NCBI GenBank assembly: GCA_031293105.1
Contig: JAUMSA010000115.1
Location: 1-5,329, forward strand
Length of the DNA stretch: 5,329 nucleotides
Reading direction: 5' to 3'
Source of the DNA: Butyricicoccus sp.
GTDB taxonomy: Bacteria > Bacillota > Clostridia > Oscillospirales > Butyricicoccaceae
A program made the translations under genes and the position numbers. Below the pieces are notes generated by a model. The model made no database searches and was not told where the DNA came from. It was given only the letters and a program-made list of their open reading frames with translations. Position 1 is the first letter of the stretch, and each line of letters opens with the position of its first letter. Of this stretch, positions 1 to 5,255 are shown piece by piece.

Positions 1-386
1 GTATAGGTCAGCATGGAGGTGCCGATGATGAGCAGCATAATGCGCAGCACCATCTGGATGGCGGTAAAGATACCCTGCTTGGTGATGTGCAAAAAGCCCC
101 ACGACCAAAGCACGTCACCCGGGGTATAAAACAGGTTCAAAACCGCGGTAAAGACGACAATAAACAAAATCGGTTTCAGGCCGCGCACAACCATCTTTAA
201 GTGCACCCGCGAAATGCGAATGACCGCCAGCAGGTATACAATCATCAGCCCATAGGAAACCGGCCCGCCGGCCAAGAACAGGGTGACAATCATGGCGATG
301 ACCAGCACGATCTTCACGCGCGGGTCAACCCGGTGTACCGCGCTGTTTCCGGGGAAAAACTGCCCGATGGTGATATCTCTCAGCAT
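1..386 (-). CDS. ecfT: ECF transporter transmembrane subunit EcfT, N-terminal part (cut by window edge)
   Basis: This gene is not a complete ORF in the window; reading leftward from the ATG at 386-384 gives 128 uninterrupted codons to the edge. EcfT is the membrane scaffold of energy-coupling factor importers: it holds the two ATPases and docks interchangeable S components that bind vitamins or metal ions. The visible N-terminus has the family's opening pattern, a short amphipathic stretch then SAVHRVDPRVK (residues 15-25), comparable to the usual 'SxLHxLDPRxK'. Hydrophobic segments follow at about 25-40, 43-58, 71-87 and 106-127, fitting a polytopic membrane protein. The C-terminal coupling helices and the Ala-Arg-Gly-type motifs that contact the ATPases lie outside the window. 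The start is supported by AAGGAGGGG seven bases upstream, inside ecfA2, and by the 7-nt overlap with ecfA2. Identification is strong because both partner ATPases sit directly upstream. Confidence 0.93.
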   Translation of the reverse strand, partial: MLRDITIGQFFPGNSAVHRVDPRVKIVLVIAMIVTLFLAGGPVSYGLMIVYLLAVIRISRVHLKMVVRGLKPILFIVVFTAVLNLFYTPGDVLWSWGFLHITKQGIFTAIQMVLRIMLLIIGTSMLTY

Positions 387-1249
387 GTCTTCCCCTCCTT
401 TTTGCAGGCGGCGAGCGCACGCACCGCGTCTTCGACCGTGAAGATGGACGGGTCGAGCGACAGGCCGCGGCGGTTCAGTTCCAGGATGACCTTGGTGATC
501 TCCGGGATGTCCAGCCCGGCCGCGATGATCTCCTCGGCGTGCGAAAATACCTCGCGCGGGGTGCCGAGCAGCATGACCTTGGCGTCCTTCATCACGAGCA
601 TCCGGTCGGCCATGCGCGCCGCATCCTCCATCGAGTGGGTGACGAACAAAATGGTCGCGGCGGTCTGCTTATGGTATTCCTGAATCTCGGCAAAGATCTC
701 GTCCCGGCCCGCCGGGTCGAGGCCCGCGGTCGGCTCGTCCAAAATGAGCACTTCGGGCCGCATGGCGATGACGCCCGCAATGGCTACGCGCCGTTTTTGG
801 CCGCCCGACAGGGCAAACGGCGACTGGTCGGCCAGTTCGGGCGCCAGGCCGACAAAGGCCATCGCTTCGCGCACCCGCTCGTCGATCTCGGCTTGGCTCA
901 GCCCCATGTTGGTCGGGCCAAAGGCGATATCCTTGGCAATGGTTTCTTCAAACAGCTGATACTCGGGATACTGGAACACCAGCCCCACCCGAAAACGGGT
1001 TTCCCGGCTGCATTTGCCCTTGGCATTCCAAATGGACTGCCCGGCCAGCAGCACTTCGCCCTCGGTGGGCTTTAACAGCCCATTGAAATGTTGGATGAGG
1101 GTGGATTTCCCCGAGCCGGTATGACCGATGATGCCCAGCACCTCGCCTTGTTTGATTTGCAGGTCTACATGGTCGAGCGCCTTGCGCTCAAAAGGGGTGC
1201 CTGCCCCGTAGACTTGGGTCAAGCCCCGTGTTTCTAAGATGTAAGACAC
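380..1249 (-). CDS. ecfA2: ECF transporter ATPase EcfA2 (second ATP-binding subunit)
   Basis: ABC-type ATPase that pairs with EcfA1 to power EcfT-based uptake of vitamins and related micronutrients at the inner face of the membrane. The 289 residues show a complete catalytic set: Walker A GHTGSGKST (42-50), Q-loop Gln93, signature LSGGQ (147-151), Walker B LILDEP (168-173) with catalytic Glu172, D-loop GLDP (176-179) and switch His205. The N-terminal pattern 'YGAGTPFERKALDHVDL' and 'IGHTGSGKSTLIQHFNGLLKPTEG' are characteristic of EcfA2 rather than EcfA1, and its position before ecfT agrees. The segment after the Q-loop (QYPEYQLFEETIAKDIAFGP) is the ECF-type coupling region. The start is GTG at 1249-1247, with GAAAGGA 8 nt upstream; no better ATG lies nearby. 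The gap to ecfA1 is 26 nt, and the stop overlaps the ecfT start. A generic ABC ATPase is possible from motifs alone, but the neighbours make EcfA2 nearly certain. Confidence 0.96.
   Translation of the reverse strand: MSYILETRGLTQVYGAGTPFERKALDHVDLQIKQGEVLGIIGHTGSGKSTLIQHFNGLLKPTEGEVLLAGQSIWNAKGKCSRETRFRVGLVFQYPEYQLFEETIAKDIAFGPTNMGLSQAEIDERVREAMAFVGLAPELADQSPFALSGGQKRRVAIAGVIAMRPEVLILDEPTAGLDPAGRDEIFAEIQEYHKQTAATILFVTHSMEDAARMADRMLVMKDAKVMLLGTPREVFSHAEEIIAAGLDIPEITKVILELNRRGLSLDPSIFTVEDAVRALAACKKEGKTC
387..401 (-). promoter_or_regulatory. Strong ribosome binding site for ecfT inside the end of ecfA2
   Basis: On the minus strand the sequence AAAGGAGGGG (401 to 392) lies 7 nt before the ecfT ATG, as measured from AGGAGG. 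It is inside the last codons of ecfA2 (the Lys-Lys-Glu-Gly-Lys segment). Because ecfA2 stops at 380, after the ecfT ATG, ribosomes finishing ecfA2 should reload on ecfT directly. This fixes the ecfT start. Confidence 0.85.
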
Positions 1250-1275
1250 GATCTAATTCCTTTCGTGTACCAAAT

Positions 1276-2124
1276 TCACGCGGTCAAATACCGCTGTAAA
1301 ATGTCCGCGCACTCCTCTACGCTCATCGCGTCAATCGGCAGGTCAGCGCCCGTCTGCTTGCGCAAGTCGTAAAGCACTTCAATCGTCTGCGGAACGGTCA
1401 GCGACGCCCGCCGCAGCTCGTCCACTCGGGTGAAAATCTCGCGCGGCACGCCATCCATGAGCACCTTGCCCTTGTGCATAACCACCACGCGCCCGGCCTG
1501 AACAGCCTCGTCCATATGGTGGGTGATGAGAATGACCGTGATGCCAAAATGCTGGTTGAGCTGCCGGATAACCCGCATGACCTCTTTGCGGCCCGCAGGG
1601 TCAAGCATGGCGGTCGGTTCGTCAAAGACCACACAGCGTGGCATCATGGCAATGACGCCCGCAATGGCCACGCGCTGCTTTTGGCCGCCCGACAACTTGT
1701 GCGGCGCATGGCCACGGTACTCGTACATGCCCACAGCTTTGAGGGCATCGTCCACCCGGCGGCGGATTTCCATAGGCGGCAGGCCCATGTTTTCCAGCGC
1801 AAAGGCAACGTCTTCCTCCACGACCGTGGCAACGATCTGGTTGTCCGGGTTTTGGAAAACCATCGCGCAGGTCTTGCGGATGTCGTACAGTTTGTTTTCG
1901 TCGGCTGTATCCATCTGGTCGACATAGACCTTACCGCCCGAAGGCAGGCGGATGGCGTTAAAATGTCCGGCCAGCGTGGATTTGCCCGAACCGTTGTGGC
2001 CGAGCACGGCGACAAACTCACCGCGGCCAATCGATAAGTCAATGCCGTTCAGCGCAAAATGGGCGTTGCCATTTTCGTCGTGATAGGCATAGGTCAGGTT
2101 TTCGGTTTTGATGATTTCAGACAT
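1276..2124 (-). CDS. ecfA1: ECF transporter ATPase EcfA1 (first ATP-binding subunit)
   Basis: First of the two different ATPases of a group II energy-coupling factor module; it forms a heterodimer with EcfA2 and drives substrate release from S components through EcfT. The 282 residues match the normal family length. Motifs are all present: Walker A GHNGSGKST (42-50), Q-loop Gln91 in QNPDNQ, signature LSGGQ (144-148), Walker B VVFDEP (165-170) with Glu169, D-loop MLDP (173-176) and His202. The QNPDNQIVATVVEEDVAFALEN stretch and the 'MLDP' D-loop are typical of EcfA1/CbiO-type subunits. About 60 residues follow the H-loop, the usual C-terminal region of ECF ATPases. The start ATG (2124-2122) has AAAAGGA 9 nt upstream, within the 16-nt gap to the methyltransferase gene, so it is probably co-transcribed with it. 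Both ATPase sites of the complex look intact. No S-component gene is visible nearby. Confidence 0.96.
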   Translation of the reverse strand: MSEIIKTENLTYAYHDENGNAHFALNGIDLSIGRGEFVAVLGHNGSGKSTLAGHFNAIRLPSGGKVYVDQMDTADENKLYDIRKTCAMVFQNPDNQIVATVVEEDVAFALENMGLPPMEIRRRVDDALKAVGMYEYRGHAPHKLSGGQKQRVAIAGVIAMMPRCVVFDEPTAMLDPAGRKEVMRVIRQLNQHFGITVILITHHMDEAVQAGRVVVMHKGKVLMDGVPREIFTRVDELRRASLTVPQTIEVLYDLRKQTGADLPIDAMSVEECADILQRYLTA

Positions 2125-2140
2125 GGTGTTTCATCCTTTT

Positions 2141-3004
2141 TCAGCGTCCAATAAACCGCGCAGATGAACCGCACGGCAGCACCAGGCCGGTCGACTGCAC
2201 GGGCAGGCCGAGTTCCTGGGCTTCGATGTAACCGTCATGCTGCACACGCGCCGTGATGCCGAGCAGATAGGCCATCACGCTGGGAGCCAGGCCGGTCGAA
2301 TAGCTGGAAATGAGCACAAAGAGCGGATGGTCGCTCAAAAGCTCCATGGTAAGCTTGACAAAGTCGGCCACATCCTCTTCGATCTTCCAGGTTTCGCCCG
2401 ACGGCCCGCGGCCATAAGACGGCGGGTCCATGATGATGGCATCATACTTACGGCCGCGGCGGATCTCCCGCTGCACGAACTTCTTGCAGTCGTCCACAAT
2501 CCAACGAATGGGACGGTCGGCCAGGCCGGACGATGCGGCGTTTTCCCGCGCCCACTGGGTCATGCCCTTGGACGCATCGACATGGCACACGCTCGCGCCC
2601 GCGGCGGCCGCCGCCAGCGTTGCGCCGCCCGTGTAGGCGAACAGGTTTAACACACTCACCGGCCGGCCGGCGGTGCGTACCTTTTCCATAATAAAATCCC
2701 AGTTGGCCGCCTGTTCGGGGAACAGGCCGGTGTGCTTGAAGCTCATGGGTTTTAAGTTGAAGGTCAATTCTTTATAGGAGATGGTCCACTGGGCGGGCAG
2801 CTTGCGAATCTCCCATTGGCCGCCGCCCGATTTGGAGCGGTGGTAGATCGCGTTCGCCCGTTTCCAAGCGTTTACCGAATCGATCTTGGGCCAGATCGCC
2901 TGCGGGTCCGGGCGCACCAGAATATGCGGTCCCCATTTTTCGACCTTTTCTCCACCGCCGCAATCCAAAACGGCATAATCCGACCAGTTGTTTGCAATCC
3001 ACAT
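2141..3004 (-). CDS. Class I SAM-dependent methyltransferase, RlmI/RlmK-like, no PUA domain
   Basis: Probable S-adenosylmethionine-dependent methyltransferase of the COG1092-type group that includes the 23S rRNA enzymes RlmI and the RlmK half of RlmKL. In the 287 residues I see motif I VLNLFAYTGGAT (118-129), an acidic residue for the SAM ribose at Asp143 (HVDASKGM), VDDCKKF (170-176) as motif III, and motif IV DPPSYGRG (193-200). The upstream TGLFPEQAANWDF (92-104) is also typical of this group. The N-terminus (DYAVLDCGGGEKVEKWG) begins directly at the catalytic part, so the PUA RNA-binding domain that gives RlmI its roughly 400-residue length is absent. The position where RlmI has a Ser-Cys-Ser reads SSYSTG here (233-238). 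The exact target is therefore unknown; rRNA is likely, and base N- or C-methylation cannot be decided. ATG at 3004 has a weak GGGGA 9 nt upstream. It is the first gene of the leftward operon with the ECF genes. Confidence 0.85.
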   Translation of the reverse strand: MWIANNWSDYAVLDCGGGEKVEKWGPHILVRPDPQAIWPKIDSVNAWKRANAIYHRSKSGGGQWEIRKLPAQWTISYKELTFNLKPMSFKHTGLFPEQAANWDFIMEKVRTAGRPVSVLNLFAYTGGATLAAAAAGASVCHVDASKGMTQWARENAASSGLADRPIRWIVDDCKKFVQREIRRGRKYDAIIMDPPSYGRGPSGETWKIEEDVADFVKLTMELLSDHPLFVLISSYSTGLAPSVMAYLLGITARVQHDGYIEAQELGLPVQSTGLVLPCGSSARFIGR

Positions 3005-3049
3005 GTGGGCATGTCCCCATTTCTACTCATAATTATGGCATAGTATCAC

Positions 3050-3091
3050 ATTATACCTACCTATTTTATCATCTATACGCCCCATATGCAA
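3050..3091 (-). promoter_or_regulatory. Candidate promoter(s) for the methyltransferase-ecf operon
   Basis: Reading leftward, TTGCAT (3091-3086), a 17-nt spacer and TAAAAT (3068-3063) form a passable sigma-A type promoter, with transcription starting near 3056 and a leader of about 50 nt. A perfect TATAAT (3055-3050) lies just downstream, but the bases 16-18 nt before it (around GTATAG) make a poor -35 box. The region is clearly AT-rich compared with its surroundings, as expected for a divergent promoter region. Which of the two -10 boxes is used cannot be decided from sequence. Confidence 0.4.
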
Positions 3092-3144
3092 CGGTGAAAC
3101 CGCGCAAACAACCCCACAGAATTCCGCCCCGATTTGACGGATTC

Positions 3145-3173
3145 TTGCGTTTTGGCGGACTCCATGCTATAAT
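3145..3173 (+). promoter_or_regulatory. Extended -10 promoter for ygiQ
   Basis: TTGCGT (3145-3150), a spacer of exactly 17 nt and a perfect TATAAT (3168-3173) preceded by TGC (3165-3167) form an extended -10 sigma-A promoter. The consensus -10 with its TGN extension makes up for the imperfect -35. Transcription should start around 3180, giving a leader of roughly 62 nt before the ygiQ ATG. A TTGACG at 3134-3139 is too far upstream (28 nt) to be the -35. Confidence 0.75.
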
Positions 3174-3232
3174 TGTGTCCACCCTTGGGCAGCGTGGCCT
3201 TGCGGCCTGCGCCTGGCGGAAACTCGGAAAGC

Positions 3233-3238
3233 AGGTGG
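3233..3238 (+). promoter_or_regulatory. Ribosome binding site of ygiQ, unusually close to the start
   Basis: AGGTGG at 3233-3238 is the only Shine-Dalgarno-like sequence ahead of ygiQ and leaves just 4 nt before the ATG at 3243. It is shorter-spaced than the 7-9 nt seen for the other genes of the window. An out-of-frame ATG at 3239 directly follows it and would give only a 21-codon peptide. The ygiQ start at 3243 is kept because the protein then begins NGFLPISKQDM, matching the family's N-terminal 'FLPMSxxEM' pattern. Confidence 0.55.
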
Positions 3239-3242
3239 ATGT

Positions 3243-5174
3243 ATGAACGGTTTTCTCCCGATCAGCAAACAGGATATGGTGGACCGCGGCTGGTACTATT
3301 GTGATTTTCTGCTGGTCACCGGCGATGCGTACATCGATCACCCGTCGTTCGGCACCGCGATCATCTCGCGGGTACTCGAGGACGCCGGGTTCCGCGTGGC
3401 GATTTTAAGCCAGCCCGATTTTACCAGCGAAGCCGATTTCCTCGCCATGGGCCGCCCGCGCTACGCGGTGCTGGTCAATGCGGGCAATATCGACTCTATG
3501 GTCGCCCACTATACGGCCGCCAAAAAGCGCCGCCACGACGATGCTTACACCCCGGGCGGCATGGGCGGCAAGCGCCCCGACCGCGCCGCGACCGTCTATG
3601 CCATGTTGGCGCGCCGCGCCTTCCCGGATACGCCGGTCATTTTGGGCGGCATCGAGGCCAGCCTGCGGCGGTTTGCCCATTACGATTACTGGTCCGACCA
3701 GATCATGCCCTCGATCTTGTCCTCCTCGGGCGCGGATGCGCTGATGTACGGCATGGGCGAGCGCTCGGTCGTCGAACTGGCGCGCGCGTTCAAATCCGGC
3801 AAAAAGGGCAACGATTTGTGGCGCACGATTCGCGGCATGGGGTATTTTGCCCATCCGGGCGAGGATATCCCCTTCCCGACCGTCGAATGCCCATCCTATG
3901 AAGACGTGCTGGCCGACAAGGCGGCCTATGCCCGTTCGGTCATGCTGCAATATGAGCAGGCCGACCATGTGCGCGGCAAAGCGGTCTTGCAGCGCCACGG
4001 TAAGCGCATCTTTGTGCAAAACCCGCCCGCCCTGCCGCTGACCACGGCCGAGATGGACAAGGTCTACGGCCTTCCTTATATGCGCACATATCATCCGTCC
4101 TATGAGGCGCTGGGCGGTGTGCCCGCCATTCAGGAAGTGCAGTTTTCCATCATCCACAACCGCGGCTGCTTTGGCGCCTGCAACTTCTGCGCCCTGGCCT
4201 TCCACCAGGGGCGGTACATCCAGGCGCGCAGCCACGAATCGGTGGTACACGAAGCCGAACAGATTGCCAAGCATCCGGATTTCAAGGGATACATCCACGA
4301 TGTCGGCGGGCCGACGGCCAACTTCCGCTTCCCCTCCTGCAAGCAGCAGGAAAAGCACGGCCTGTGCGCCAAAAAGCGCTGCCTGTTCCCGGAGGCCTGC
4401 GGCAATTTGGAAGCCGACCACCGCGATTATCTATCGCTTTTGCGCAAGCTGCGGCAGATTGAAGGCGTCAAAAAGGTGTTTGTGCGCTCGGGCCTACGGT
4501 ATGACTATATGATGGCCGACAACAACGACGAGTTCTTCTTAGAGCTTATCAAGTATCACATTTCCGGGCAGCTCAAGGTCGCGCCCGAGCACATGAGCGA
4601 CCACGCGCTCTACTACATGGGCAAGCCGTCCTTCTCGATCTATGAGAAGTTCCGCGAACGGTATACGCGCATCAACGAAAAACTGGGGAAGAAGCAATAT
4701 CTAGTGCCTTACCTGATGAGTTCGCACCCGGGCGCGACGCTGGATGACGCCATCCTGCTGGCCGAATACCTCAACCGGGTCGGTTACATGCCCGAGCAGG
4801 TGCAGGACTTCTATCCCACTCCGGGCACCCTGTCCACGGCTATGTATTATTCCGGTCTGGACCCGCGCACGATGAAGCCGGTCTATGTGGCCAAGACCGC
4901 CGAAGAAAAGGCCATGCAGCGTGCGCTGCTGCAATGGCGGCGGCCGGACAAACGCCCCATCGTCCTCGCGGCACTCAAGAAGGCCGGACGCGAAGACCTG
5001 ATCGGGTTCGGCAAAGAATGCCTCATCCGTCCCGCAAGAGGACAGGGTATACCCCATGCAGGGCGCAAAACCGCGCCGCATCGCGGCGGCAAGGCGGCCG
5101 GTCCTGCCGATGCCGGACGGCACAAACCGATGGCGCGCAAAAAAGGCTGGGCTAAGCCCAAGAAAAAGAAATAA
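3243..5174 (+). CDS. ygiQ: YgiQ family radical SAM protein (UPF0313)
   Basis: Complete 643-residue member of the YgiQ family, radical SAM proteins whose reaction is still not established. The N-terminal region (about 1-260) contains the family hallmarks VTGDAYIDHPSFG (25-37), HDDAYTPGG (98-106), GKRPDRA (109-115) and LGGIEASLRRFAHYDYWSD (134-152), and probably folds like a cobalamin-binding domain. The radical SAM core starts near 297; RGCFGACNFC supplies the cluster ligands Cys309, Cys313 and Cys316. DVGGPTAN (353-360) and KVAPEH (445-450) are further family motifs. Four more cysteines, 366, 375, 380 and 386, may hold a second metal site. VQDFYPTPGT (520-529) opens the C-terminal DUF3362-type region. 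The last 40 residues are low-complexity and strongly basic, ending KKGWAKPKKKK. It has its own extended -10 promoter and is monocistronic in the window; an IS element begins 18 nt after its TAA stop. It is shorter than the roughly 740-residue E. coli protein, mainly lacking the insert in the middle. Confidence 0.96.
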   Translation: MNGFLPISKQDMVDRGWYYCDFLLVTGDAYIDHPSFGTAIISRVLEDAGFRVAILSQPDFTSEADFLAMGRPRYAVLVNAGNIDSMVAHYTAAKKRRHDDAYTPGGMGGKRPDRAATVYAMLARRAFPDTPVILGGIEASLRRFAHYDYWSDQIMPSILSSSGADALMYGMGERSVVELARAFKSGKKGNDLWRTIRGMGYFAHPGEDIPFPTVECPSYEDVLADKAAYARSVMLQYEQADHVRGKAVLQRHGKRIFVQNPPALPLTTAEMDKVYGLPYMRTYHPSYEALGGVPAIQEVQFSIIHNRGCFGACNFCALAFHQGRYIQARSHESVVHEAEQIAKHPDFKGYIHDVGGPTANFRFPSCKQQEKHGLCAKKRCLFPEACGNLEADHRDYLSLLRKLRQIEGVKKVFVRSGLRYDYMMADNNDEFFLELIKYHISGQLKVAPEHMSDHALYYMGKPSFSIYEKFRERYTRINEKLGKKQYLVPYLMSSHPGATLDDAILLAEYLNRVGYMPEQVQDFYPTPGTLSTAMYYSGLDPRTMKPVYVAKTAEEKAMQRALLQWRRPDKRPIVLAALKKAGREDLIGFGKECLIRPARGQGIPHAGRKTAPHRGGKAAGPADAGRHKPMARKKGWAKPKKKK

Positions 5175-5192
5175 ACAAAAGGCGAGAGCGTT

Positions 5193-5218
5193 TGAACCGC
5201 CCCAGATTGTGCGGACAG
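5193..5218. repeat. Probable terminal inverted repeat (right end) of the IS element
   Basis: This 26-nt stretch starts with TG at the outer edge and has the CCCC...TTGT..GGACA layout common in IS3-family ends. It sits between the ygiQ stop (5174) and the transposase stop (5256-5258). The matching left repeat is not in the window, so the exact inner boundary is estimated. Confidence 0.65.
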
Positions 5219-5255
5219 CACAAAAAAGAGGCCTACAAGAGTAGAATAGACTGAA

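Larger units (their letters stand above)
3005..3242. other. Divergent intergenic region between the methyltransferase gene and ygiQ
   Basis: 238 nt with no credible gene. The left half is AT-rich and holds promoter candidates for the leftward operon; the right half holds the ygiQ promoter and its leader. In the leader a small imperfect hairpin is possible at 3192-3212 (GCG, GGCC, loop TTGC, GGCC, CGC, with an internal T/TG mismatch), ending about 20 nt before the ribosome binding site. It has no U-run and I do not recognise a riboswitch. Open frames across it (for example 2992-3246 on the plus strand) span both promoters and have no recognisable protein content. Confidence 0.6.

Noticed and set aside
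201..683. 160-codon plus-strand open frame over ecfT and ecfA2
   Set aside because: It covers parts of two genuine genes in antisense and has no protein family resemblance.
1474..2037. 187-codon plus-strand open frame opposite ecfA1
   Set aside because: Mirror of the conserved ABC ATPase coding sequence, His/Arg/Asp-rich, no start signals. The parallel frame at 539-1075 opposite ecfA2 is rejected for the same reason; both resemble each other only because the two ATPases are homologous.
2992..3246. 84-codon plus-strand open frame ending in an ATGA overlap with the ygiQ start
   Set aside because: The overlap is tempting as translational coupling, but the frame begins upstream of the clear ygiQ promoter, crosses the leftward promoter region, and shows no conserved features.
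3069..3341. 90-codon minus-strand open frame across the intergenic region
   Set aside because: It starts antisense inside ygiQ and covers the ygiQ promoter; no ribosome binding site or recognisable content.
3405..4421. 338-codon open frame on the minus strand opposite ygiQ
   Set aside because: It is antisense to the conserved core of ygiQ, has an unnatural composition rich in Gly, Ala, Arg and His, and no recognisable motif; long antisense frames are common in GC-rich genes.
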